Origin: Bacteroidales bacterium
Lineage (GTDB): Bacteria; Bacteroidota; Bacteroidia; Bacteroidales; Azobacteroidaceae
Assembly (NCBI GenBank): GCA_003851245.1
Contig: BHEP01000005.1
Span: 16,782 to 80,781, forward strand
Direction: 5' to 3'
DNA length: 64,000 bases
Part shown: piece after piece, positions 18,983 to 26,465 of the stretch
Layout: each line of letters starts with the position of its first letter
How positions within the stretch are numbered: position 1 is the first letter of the stretch
Translations under genes and position numbers: made by a program
Notes under the pieces: generated by a model
Seen by the model: the letters and a program-made list of their open reading frames with translations, nothing else
Told to the model about the DNA's origin: nothing
Databases searched by the model: none

Positions 18983-19387
18983 ATGCCCGAATTAACTCTC
19001 ATAACCCCGACCCTGCTTTTTTCGGCTGTATCATTAATATTATTGGCATACACCAACCGATTTCTATCGTATGCTCAACTGATAAGGATATTAAAAGAGC
19101 AATACACCTTGAAGCACGATTCAGTAACGGCAGCACAAATAAAAAATTTGCGTAAGCGCTTATATCTGACAAGAAACATGCAGATATTTGGTATTGCCAG
19201 CCTTTTGTTTTGTGTAGTAAGTATGCTACTCATATACATCCGATTGCAGCTTGCTGCCGAGTATGTTTTTGTATTCGCCTTGCTCTTATTTAGCATATCC
19301 TTGTGCCTTTGTATGTGGGAATTGATAATTTCTGTCAATGCTCTTGAAATATACTTAGACGATATGGAGAAAAAAACTGAAAAATAA
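18983..19387 (+). CDS. DUF2721-like small membrane protein
   Basis: A 134-residue protein with an N-terminal membrane helix (about 5-27), a charged middle with many Lys and Arg (about 35-62), and two further helices (about 65-88 and 92-118), ending in an acidic-basic tail. The layout and sequence resemble DUF2721 membrane proteins of unknown function. It lies between metA and the U32 gene with gaps of 3 and 0 bp, so it is co-transcribed. No function is assigned. Confidence 0.7.
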   Translation: MPELTLITPTLLFSAVSLILLAYTNRFLSYAQLIRILKEQYTLKHDSVTAAQIKNLRKRLYLTRNMQIFGIASLLFCVVSMLLIYIRLQLAAEYVFVFALLLFSISLCLCMWELIISVNALEIYLDDMEKKTEK

Positions 19388-21229
19388 ATGCACAACAAGC
19401 GTAAAATTGAATTGCTGGCTCCTGCCAAAAATCTCCTTTCTGGTATGGAAGCAATCAAGCACGGAGCTGATGCTGTCTATATTGGAGCGCCCATGTTTGG
19501 TGCTAGAGCTTCTGCATGCAATAGCATAGAAGACATCAAGCAACTGGTAGACTATGCCCACCTCTATAGAGCGAAGGTATATATTGCGCTCAACACAATA
19601 TTTAAAGATAAGGAAATTGACCAAGTGCAGCAAGTAATCAACGATATTTATTTGACCGGTGCCGATGCGCTTATCATACAAGACATGGGTATATTGGAAC
19701 TCGATTTGCCTCCCATTGCCATTCATGCAAGCACCCAAATGGACAATAGATCGGTAGAAAAAGTCCAATTTCTTGAGAAAGCAGGATTCTCCCAAGTTGT
19801 GCTAGCTAGAGAATTGTCTCTAAAAGAAATAAACAATATCTCAGACCAATGCCAAGTAAACTTAGAGGTTTTTGTACATGGAGCCATATGTGTAAGTTAT
19901 AGTGGCCAATGCTATATAAGCCAAGCCTTTGCCAACAGAAGTGCCAACAGGGGGAATTGTGCACAATACTGCCGCATGCCCTATACCCTTGAGGATGCCG
20001 ACGGAAAAATAATAGTAAACCACCAACATTTGCTATCTCCCAAAGATATGAACCGATCGGCACATCTCGAAAAATTGATAGATGCTGGTGTATGCTCACT
20101 AAAAATTGAGGGGCGATTAAAAGACCTTTCGTATGTAAAAAATATCACAGCCTACTATAGAAGCTTGCTGGACGAGATATTTGCCCGAAGAGACGAATAT
20201 ACTGCCGCCTCGGATGGTAAATGTAGTTTAAACTTTATGCCAAAGCCTGAAAAAAGTTTTAATAGGGGTTTTACTGACTATTTCATGACAGAAAGAAATA
20301 GATCCATCATATCGCCCGCAACACCCAAATCAATGGGTGAAGAAGTAGGGATTGTAAGTGAAATAAAAAACAATGAGTATTTTGAAGTCGCTGGAACAGA
20401 AATATTAAGAACAAAAATATTAAGTAATGGCGATGGCTTATGCTTTATCAATAAGCAAAACTTACTAGAAGGCTTTAGGGTAAACAGGGTAGACAACAAA
20501 AAAATATACCCCATAAAAATGCCTAATATCAACAAAGGCGACCTCTTGTATAGAAACTATGACCATCAATTTGAAAAACTCTTAGCACAGAACACCGCCG
20601 AAAGGAAAATAAAAATAAAACTCTCTCTGAAGGAAGATAATACAGGTTTTATCTTGCTATTGGACGACGAAACCAATATTGAAACAAGCATTACACAGGT
20701 TTGCGAGAAGGTTCTTTCGGAAAAATCTCAGGAAGAAAATATACACAAACAATTGTCTAAATTGGGGAATACCATCTTTTGCCTTGACACATTAAGCATC
20801 AACCTTAGTCAAAACTGGTTCATCCCTTCGTCTATCTTAAGCTTGATGAAGCGAAATATCATCCAAGCGCACTTGTCAAACAGAAAAAAACACTTGCCAA
20901 TCAATGATACCAAAATAAAATCGACCAATCACCCATTCATATACACCAATATAAGCTACTTAGGCAATGTTTCAAACCATTTGGCAAGGAAATTTTACAC
21001 CCAACATGGTGCACTAAAAATAGACAAAGCTTTTGAAATAGAAGCCCCCAAAGACGCAAAGCTTATGTTGTCCAAACATTGCATTCGCTACGATTTGGGC
21101 TATTGCAAAAAATTGCAAGAAGCTAAGGAAAGTGATCTTAAAGAGCCTTTATTTCTTTGCAGCGATCAAATAAGACTAAAACTTTCCTTCGATTGTAAAA
21201 ATTGTATGATGATTGTCTCAAATGCCTAA
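19388..21229 (+). CDS. Peptidase U32 family protein (RlhA/TrhP-like RNA hydroxylation factor)
   Basis: A 613-residue U32 protein. The first ~290 residues form the conserved TIM-barrel part (ELLAPAKNLLSGMEAIKHGADAVYIG, VFVHGAICVSYSGQCYIS). The four cysteines C168, C175, C191 and C195 match the iron-sulfur or metal site of the RlhA and TrhP proteins, which hydroxylate 23S rRNA or tRNA rather than act as peptidases. A C-terminal domain (about 330-613) with further cysteines is as in RlhA-type proteins. The start ATG follows the previous stop directly. The name 'collagenase' often given to this family is not supported by the sequence. Confidence 0.85.
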   Translation: MHNKRKIELLAPAKNLLSGMEAIKHGADAVYIGAPMFGARASACNSIEDIKQLVDYAHLYRAKVYIALNTIFKDKEIDQVQQVINDIYLTGADALIIQDMGILELDLPPIAIHASTQMDNRSVEKVQFLEKAGFSQVVLARELSLKEINNISDQCQVNLEVFVHGAICVSYSGQCYISQAFANRSANRGNCAQYCRMPYTLEDADGKIIVNHQHLLSPKDMNRSAHLEKLIDAGVCSLKIEGRLKDLSYVKNITAYYRSLLDEIFARRDEYTAASDGKCSLNFMPKPEKSFNRGFTDYFMTERNRSIISPATPKSMGEEVGIVSEIKNNEYFEVAGTEILRTKILSNGDGLCFINKQNLLEGFRVNRVDNKKIYPIKMPNINKGDLLYRNYDHQFEKLLAQNTAERKIKIKLSLKEDNTGFILLLDDETNIETSITQVCEKVLSEKSQEENIHKQLSKLGNTIFCLDTLSINLSQNWFIPSSILSLMKRNIIQAHLSNRKKHLPINDTKIKSTNHPFIYTNISYLGNVSNHLARKFYTQHGALKIDKAFEIEAPKDAKLMLSKHCIRYDLGYCKKLQEAKESDLKEPLFLCSDQIRLKLSFDCKNCMMIVSNA

Positions 21230-21260
21230 GTTTAACTCTCTATAAAATCGACTTGCTTTT

Positions 21261-23042
21261 TCAAAACTGCAACTTCACCAAATATTGATACAAACCATGG
21301 TCAATTTGTAGGAGTTCGTTGTGTGTACCTTTTTCGGCAACAACACCTTTTTTAAGAACAATAATTTGGTCGGCATTCTTAATCGTTGAAAGTCGATGTG
21401 CAATGATTATGCAAGTACGCTTACTCATAAGATTGTTGAGAGCATCTTGTACCAAACGTTCGGATTCGCTATCTAGGGAACTCGTTGCCTCATCCAAAAT
21501 CAATATCGAAGGGTTCTTCAATAAAGCACGGGCTATGGCTATCCGTTGGCGCTGTCCTCCAGAAAGTTTTACCCCTCGCTCGCCAACCATAGTTGCATAA
21601 GCCTCTGGAAAAGAAGAGATAAAATCATGGGCATTTGCCTGCTTGGCAGCTTCAACGATTGCCTCTTGTGGAGCTAAAGGATTACCGAAGCCAATATTTT
21701 CAGCAATAGAACCCCCAAAAAGAAGAACGTCTTGTGGAACAATGGCTATCTGAGAACGCAAATCATAGAGTGAAATGGATCGGATATCTATCCCATCAAT
21801 AAAAATGTGCCCGCGGTTAATGTCATAAAATCGGAGCATCAAGGAAGCAATGGTTGTTTTTCCTGCACCACTCTCTCCCACCAATGCAAGTTTTTTTCCT
21901 GCGGCAACTTCAAAACTCACTCCTTTTAATATCTCCATATCGGCGCGGGAAGTATAGTGAAAATGAACATCCTCAAACACCAAGTTCCCCGCAAAGCGTG
22001 GTGGTGCCTGCGAGGGATGGGCACTCATCAATATATCTTCGCCAGTACCTTGCAATAATTCCAATACCCGCTCGGTGGCTCCAAGTGTTTTTTGTATCTG
22101 CGCAAACAAGTCGGCAAATCCTCCCATAGCTCCCACCACAAAGCCAGAGTAAAGAACATAGGAAGTCAAATCGCCTATCGACATACTGCCCTCAGAGACC
22201 AATTTTGCGCCAAACCAAACCACCGAAATAATGGCGCCAAACATGCCTATAGAAATAAAAACTATGAAAACAGCCCTAAATTTAGCTCCCCTAAGAGCCA
22301 GACTCACAACCCTATCAATGCTCTTGCTATAACGCAGACTTTCGTAGTATTCGTTGACAAAGGATTTTACATCAGCTATGCCCTGCAAATTTTCTTCCAC
22401 AATAACATTGGAATCGGCTAGTTGATCTTGAGCACTCTTGGCTATCTTGCGAATATATTTGGAAAATATCACCGCAAATAAAATCAAAAAAGGAAAAGCC
22501 ACAAGAAGAGCCAGTGTAAGCCGCCAGGAGGTGAGAGCCAAAAAAGTAATACCAACAATGAGGATAAGTCCCTGACGCAAAATCTCAGCAAAACTTGTGC
22601 TTAGCGTATCTTGTATCTGCGACAAGTCGGTAGAAACCCTACTGTGCAACTCCCCTACCCTACGCTGTGCAAAAAAATCCATAGACATAGACAAAAGTTT
22701 CTTAAAGGTATCCTTGCGCAATCCTGCCAAGCTTAGTTCTGAAACCTGTGCAAACCAAATAACTCTAAAAAAAGAAAATAAGGCTTGAATAACCAAAATA
22801 ATACCCAAAACAAAGGCAATCTCATTGATGGAGTTAAATTGCATAGACGGCTTTCCTGTAGCTACATCTATCAAACTACCCATCAATTTGGGAATTGCCA
22901 TGTAGGCAAGAGTAGAAATCATCAGAAAGACTAGCCCTCCCACAAACTTATCCAAATAGGGGCGAACATATTTTAATAATATAAGAGCCTTAGAAAGTGA
23001 TGCCTTACTAATTTTTAGGGGTGGGCTATCTTTTTCTTGCAT
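21261..23042 (-). CDS. ABC exporter, fused permease/ATPase (MsbA/MDR type)
   Basis: A 593-residue type IV ABC half-transporter. About six membrane helices fill residues 30-320; the ATPase domain follows with Walker A GESGAGKTT, Q-loop IVPQDVLLF, signature LSGGQRQR, Walker B ILILDEATSSLD and the H-loop AHRLST. It probably works as a homodimer. The close similarity to MsbA and multidrug exporters leaves lipid, peptide or drug as possible substrates. The DUF3943 gene sits 2 bp upstream on the same strand, so both may serve the envelope. Confidence 0.92.
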   Translation of the reverse strand: MQEKDSPPLKISKASLSKALILLKYVRPYLDKFVGGLVFLMISTLAYMAIPKLMGSLIDVATGKPSMQFNSINEIAFVLGIILVIQALFSFFRVIWFAQVSELSLAGLRKDTFKKLLSMSMDFFAQRRVGELHSRVSTDLSQIQDTLSTSFAEILRQGLILIVGITFLALTSWRLTLALLVAFPFLILFAVIFSKYIRKIAKSAQDQLADSNVIVEENLQGIADVKSFVNEYYESLRYSKSIDRVVSLALRGAKFRAVFIVFISIGMFGAIISVVWFGAKLVSEGSMSIGDLTSYVLYSGFVVGAMGGFADLFAQIQKTLGATERVLELLQGTGEDILMSAHPSQAPPRFAGNLVFEDVHFHYTSRADMEILKGVSFEVAAGKKLALVGESGAGKTTIASLMLRFYDINRGHIFIDGIDIRSISLYDLRSQIAIVPQDVLLFGGSIAENIGFGNPLAPQEAIVEAAKQANAHDFISSFPEAYATMVGERGVKLSGGQRQRIAIARALLKNPSILILDEATSSLDSESERLVQDALNNLMSKRTCIIIAHRLSTIKNADQIIVLKKGVVAEKGTHNELLQIDHGLYQYLVKLQF

Positions 23043-23044
23043 GT

Positions 23045-24523
23045 TTAAAATTTATAGGTGTACATAAAACGCAACTCGCCGGTTAGTGATTCAATATCGG
23101 CGTAATAAGCATAATTGGTGCGGCGTGAATAGAGAGTAGAAAGTATGGAAAAATAATTATGCTGATATATCTTTATATCAGACCTAAAAGTAGTGGCATG
23201 TAGAATAGCATTAGACTTATCGCCCTGCACATTGAGGGTACGAAAATCTACCGACGACAAGTCTTCCAAATCTTCGGGATAGCCCTCCCAGGTAAATATT
23301 CTATATCCCTCATGAAGCCAAGAAAATCCTATCTTATCCTTAAAAGAAATATTGACTCCTGCCTTCCATCCAAAACCACTACCCCAGTTGTAATTGCGCT
23401 CGTCGAGGGCATAATAATCACTAAGAGTGGCTCCCAGGAGTATGGCTGAGAGGTGGGCATGTCCATCCATATGCCATTCCTGATGGCGCCTGTCCTTATA
23501 CAACAATGCCAAGCCAAAGGAAGCGGGAGTACCAAATTCATAGGGCTTTTTATTGGAAACACTGGAAATGGTGTCGGAATCATAGAAATCAAAATATTGA
23601 AAGGCTGCCAATCCCAGGTAATCTTTCTTAGAATCTACCAAGTCGCTGCCCCATAGCCTCCCCATGGCGTTTATTTGACCTATCAGAGGCTGCGAGCTAT
23701 GTATATTGATGTTGCCAACGATATTGAAATAATCGTAAGGAGTAACCGATTCGTTGTCGAACTTATCGCCATATTCTATGCTAATAGAACTAGTAAATCC
23801 GCTACCTTTATCAAAAATTTTATCCTTAAGTTCCAAAAAACGAACTCCCGCCGAGAGCTCCACACTCAATTCTGGACTCCCAAACTGACTTCCCGAACTA
23901 GGACGCACCCTCCAAGCATCGCCACTCACTATGCGTGAGAGCCCTCGCATGGGCGAAATAACCAAACCCGCCAATTCCCTACCAAAGCGATCACCGCCCC
24001 TTGCCCTATCATCGAGTACGAGGTCGGAAGTTCGATAAAAAATTTCACCCAAGGCCATTCCTCCAATAGGAGTAGCTATAACATCGTTGGTAGAGGGAAA
24101 TTCTCTCTCCATAAACATCTCCCACATAAGACTGCCCCCAAGAGCAAAACCCCCAGATTGCCAGTAATTAAAGCCACTGCTACGAGCCGAATTATAAAAT
24201 AAATTGCCATTGTAAGGATGATTAAACAGATTGGTTGGGAGCTTATCGTTGTCCCAAACAAAGCCCTTCTTAAAATTGTCTTTTATAGTATTCAAGCTAA
24301 TGTAGGCAAAATCGCCTTTCAATATATAGCGATCAAAAGACCAAACGCCAAGGTTGAGGGCAACAATCTCCCCTACTGCCTGCAAGGGCTTTTTTTTTGA
24401 ATAATAATCCAAATCTATAGAGTCGGGCGCAACTCTATTGTACAAATTATTGCGCATAACAAATTGCGCCGAAGCCTCTGAAAACATAAAAATGAGAAGT
24501 AGGATATAAAATATTCTCTGCAT
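23045..24523 (-). CDS. DUF3943 outer-membrane-associated protein
   Basis: A 492-residue protein with a signal peptide (about residues 1-20, ending SEASAQ). The first half has the DUF3943 core (NLFNHPYNGNLFYNSARSSG, GEIFYRTSDLVLDDRARGGDRFGRE, SPMRGLSRIVSG). The second half has many alternating aromatic beta strands and ends in an aromatic residue (FMYTYKF), as in outer-membrane beta barrels. The function of the family is unknown. It is the first gene of a two-gene unit with the ABC exporter and has a -7-like element 48 bp upstream. Confidence 0.82.
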   Translation of the reverse strand: MQRIFYILLLIFMFSEASAQFVMRNNLYNRVAPDSIDLDYYSKKKPLQAVGEIVALNLGVWSFDRYILKGDFAYISLNTIKDNFKKGFVWDNDKLPTNLFNHPYNGNLFYNSARSSGFNYWQSGGFALGGSLMWEMFMEREFPSTNDVIATPIGGMALGEIFYRTSDLVLDDRARGGDRFGRELAGLVISPMRGLSRIVSGDAWRVRPSSGSQFGSPELSVELSAGVRFLELKDKIFDKGSGFTSSISIEYGDKFDNESVTPYDYFNIVGNINIHSSQPLIGQINAMGRLWGSDLVDSKKDYLGLAAFQYFDFYDSDTISSVSNKKPYEFGTPASFGLALLYKDRRHQEWHMDGHAHLSAILLGATLSDYYALDERNYNWGSGFGWKAGVNISFKDKIGFSWLHEGYRIFTWEGYPEDLEDLSSVDFRTLNVQGDKSNAILHATTFRSDIKIYQHNYFSILSTLYSRRTNYAYYADIESLTGELRFMYTYKF

Positions 24524-24570
24524 AAGTGATTTGTTAATTATAAATTCCTAATTAGTATTTCTTTTTGGTG

Positions 24571-24578
24571 CAAAGATA
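24571..24578 (-). promoter_or_regulatory. Putative -7 element of the DUF3943 gene
   Basis: CAAAGATA on plus reads TATCTTTG on minus, 48 bp upstream of the start at 24523. The identical octamer precedes two other minus-strand genes (2271 and 39702), which strengthens it. Confidence 0.45.
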
Positions 24579-24661
24579 CAAAAAACTAAGAGTTTCATAC
24601 ATTATTATCACTATTTTGAAAACACTCAAGGGGTCTACAACAATTATTTAATAAATTATTG

Positions 24662-24669
24662 TAGCTTTG
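24662..24669 (+). promoter_or_regulatory. Putative -7 element of the signalling cluster
   Basis: TAGCTTTG fits TAnnTTTG. It lies 12 bp before the 14-bp tandem repeats, so the repeats would be at the start of the transcript. The nearest upstream TTTG is at 24615-24618, too far to be the -33 element. Confidence 0.45.
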
Positions 24670-24680
24670 TAAAATAGTAA

Positions 24681-24763
24681 AGTTTCAGAGTAAAAGTTTC
24701 AGAGTAAAAGTTTCAGAATAAAAGTTTAATAGTAAAAGTTTAATAGTAAAGTTTAAAAATAAA
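24681..24763 (+). repeat. Five to six tandem copies of a 14-bp unit in the leader of the signalling cluster
   Basis: Units start at 24681, 24695, 24709, 24723, 24737 and (overlapping by one base) 24750. The first two are AGTTTCAGAGTAAA, the third AGTTTCAGAATAAA, the fourth and fifth AGTTTAATAGTAAA and the last AGTTTAAAAATAAA. They sit between the -7 element and the ATG at 24772. The copies decay towards the gene. Copy number changes would alter leader length by 14 nt each. Confidence 0.85.
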
Positions 24764-24771
24764 AATAGATT

Positions 24772-25065
24772 ATGATAACTAGCGATGCCGATATTTTTGT
24801 TTTCGTAGACACGGAAGATCAAGCCTTTGATTTTGTTACAATTGATGAGTCCGACAATTTTGCATCTCAAGCGGTGTTCATAGACATGACTGCCGACAAT
24901 TATTTTGATGCCATAGATTTTGAATTAGAACAAGATTCCTTTGTTTATCTTGATGCAGATGTATCGACAGACAATTTCTCGCAAGATCAACTTGCCGAAG
25001 ACATTTCCTTTATCGATGGCGACATTATCGATTTAGACCCCTCAAACGACATCTTCATATTATGA
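24772..25065 (+). CDS. Small, extremely acidic protein of unknown function
   Basis: A 97-residue protein with 22 Asp, 5 Glu and 12 Phe, and not a single Lys, Arg, His, Cys or Trp. Short acidic-aromatic blocks recur (DIFVFVDTED, FDFVTIDESDNF, FIDMTADNYF, FDAIDFELE, ISFIDGDIIDLD). There is no signal peptide or membrane segment. The stop codon overlaps the start of the FHA gene (ATGA), so the two are translationally coupled. I do not recognise the family. Its many Ser and Thr next to acidic residues could be phosphorylated by the downstream kinase, or it could be a charge-based partner of the FHA, kinase or phosphatase proteins. Both are guesses from context. Confidence 0.7.
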   Translation: MITSDADIFVFVDTEDQAFDFVTIDESDNFASQAVFIDMTADNYFDAIDFELEQDSFVYLDADVSTDNFSQDQLAEDISFIDGDIIDLDPSNDIFIL

Positions 25066-25583
25066 TCTCCATCCGATGCCCCAATTGTGCAATAGGTCTA
25101 AAGGTCGACGAATCCAAACTACCCTCTCATTTGGAATCCTTCAACTGCCCCAAGTGCAAGAAACCAATTCCTGTATCTTTATTGTCCTCCTCCGACAGTT
25201 CGGTACAAAATGACCCCGACACAGTCCTCCTGTCTGCTGCAAGCATGCCCCAAAAAACAGGGCGCTTACTTGTGCTCGATGGCGCAACGAGCCAAGCCCA
25301 GACTATAAATCTGCGAGAAGGCATCAATATTATTGGGCGCCAAACGGCAACAAGCGACAACCCAACAGCAATAAACACCAGCGATAAATTAATGAGTAGA
25401 GAGCATCTTTTGATAGAAATAAAGAAAGATGGAAAAGACAATTTTATTCATCAACTTTCGGACAATAAAAGCAAAAACAAGACGTTATACAAGGGTACAT
25501 ATCTTGACTCCGAAGAAGTAGTAGTTCTACAAGATGGAGATCAGATTCAGATAGGTCAGACTGCATTGAGATTTAATATATAA
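25062..25583 (+). CDS. Zinc-ribbon and FHA domain protein
   Basis: A 173-residue cytoplasmic protein. The N-terminus has a zinc ribbon of the MJ0042 kind with C6-x2-C9 and C29-x2-C32. A Ser/Asp-rich linker (41-66) contains DPDTVLL with T54. The C-terminal FHA domain (about 68-173) shows GRQ (92-94), SREH (112-115) and the NKT...GTYL region, the usual phospho-threonine binding loops. FHA domains read phospho-threonine, and the gene lies next to a PP2C phosphatase and a Ser/Thr kinase. It overlaps the upstream acidic-protein gene by 4 nt. T54 in the linker could be an internal docking site, as in GarA-type switches. Confidence 0.88.
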   Translation: MISIRCPNCAIGLKVDESKLPSHLESFNCPKCKKPIPVSLLSSSDSSVQNDPDTVLLSAASMPQKTGRLLVLDGATSQAQTINLREGINIIGRQTATSDNPTAINTSDKLMSREHLLIEIKKDGKDNFIHQLSDNKSKNKTLYKGTYLDSEEVVVLQDGDQIQIGQTALRFNI

Positions 25584-25614
25584 ATTTATCGTGTTAACGT
25601 TTTAATTTTGTAGT

Positions 25615-26424
25615 ATGCCTATTAACCTAGATAAGTCGTACTCTATCAATGAGATAGGGGCACGAAGCAACAACGAAGATACAACTCAACCCAAACATGA
25701 ATACATAACAGCAGAGAGTCGACTTTTTATGGTTTGCGATGGTGTTGGAGGTTCTAAAAAAGGGGAAATAGCCAGTGCCTTGGCCTGCGAATCTATACAA
25801 GACTACTTCGATAATTTTATCCAGCCCGAACAGGTATTCTCAAAAGAATTTATAGACAAATCTGTTCGCTATGCCGAAATTAGATTTGACGACTACATAA
25901 AAGAAAACCCTTCGGCACAAGGAATGGCCACCACCCTCTGCCTTGTTTATTTTTCTTCCACGGGAGTATATCTTGCCCATGCAGGAGATAGCAGAATCTA
26001 TCAGATACGAGATGGGGAAGTTCTGTATAAAACAGAAGATCACTCACTTGTAAATACCCTACTACTAAGCGGACAAATAACAAAGGAAGACGCTAAGAAT
26101 CATCCTCAAAAAAATGTAATACTAAGAGCAATTCAAGGAAGTCAATTCCCCGTAGAGATGGAAGTCAACAAGATTGAAGACGTATTATCTGGAGACCAGT
26201 TTTTTATCTGTACCGATGGCATACTCGAAGCCTTATCTGAGGAGGAAATATGCAGCATACTCAATCAAAAAAAAGGAGCTGAAACAAAACTCAAACAGAT
26301 AAAAGAAATTTGCAGCGCTAAATCTAAGGATAATTTCTCGGCATATTTAATACCTGTGCAAAATGTTAGCCAATCAAAAACTGACAAGCATCTTTTTGCA
26401 ACATTTCTTTCAGCATTCATGTAA
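25615..26424 (+). CDS. PP2C-family Ser/Thr protein phosphatase
   Basis: A 269-residue phosphatase. Metal-binding and catalytic motifs of bacterial PP2C enzymes are present in order: GARSNNEDT (residues 15-23), VCDGVGGSKKGEIAS (D42, G43), HAGDSRIY, EDHSLVN, and FICTDGI with the late metal-binding Asp. It should remove phosphates placed by the neighbouring kinase. It lies 31 bp after the FHA gene. A TAATTTTG motif occurs just before the start codon, but it is too close to the ATG for a normal leader. Confidence 0.92.
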   Translation: MPINLDKSYSINEIGARSNNEDTTQPKHEYITAESRLFMVCDGVGGSKKGEIASALACESIQDYFDNFIQPEQVFSKEFIDKSVRYAEIRFDDYIKENPSAQGMATTLCLVYFSSTGVYLAHAGDSRIYQIRDGEVLYKTEDHSLVNTLLLSGQITKEDAKNHPQKNVILRAIQGSQFPVEMEVNKIEDVLSGDQFFICTDGILEALSEEEICSILNQKKGAETKLKQIKEICSAKSKDNFSAYLIPVQNVSQSKTDKHLFATFLSAFM

Positions 26425-26430
26425 AATAAG

Positions 26431-26438
26431 TACCTTTG
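26431..26438 (+). promoter_or_regulatory. Possible internal -7 element before the kinase gene
   Basis: TACCTTTG fits TAnnTTTG and lies 7 bp after the phosphatase stop codon and 28 bp before the ATG at 26466. It could give separate control of the kinase, OMP and lipoprotein genes. No -33 motif is seen. Confidence 0.35.
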
Positions 26439-26465
26439 GTGCTAAAATATTCTTTAAGAATTCAA

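Noticed and set aside
19355..19795. 146-codon minus-strand open frame
   Set aside because: It is antisense to the start of the U32 gene, which is clearly coding.
24681..24763. CRISPR array
   Set aside because: The units are directly adjacent, 14 bp long, and without spacers; there are no cas genes in the window.
25602..25609. TAATTTTG as promoter of the phosphatase gene
   Set aside because: It ends only about 5 bp before the ATG, so the transcript would have no leader; the gene is more likely read from upstream.
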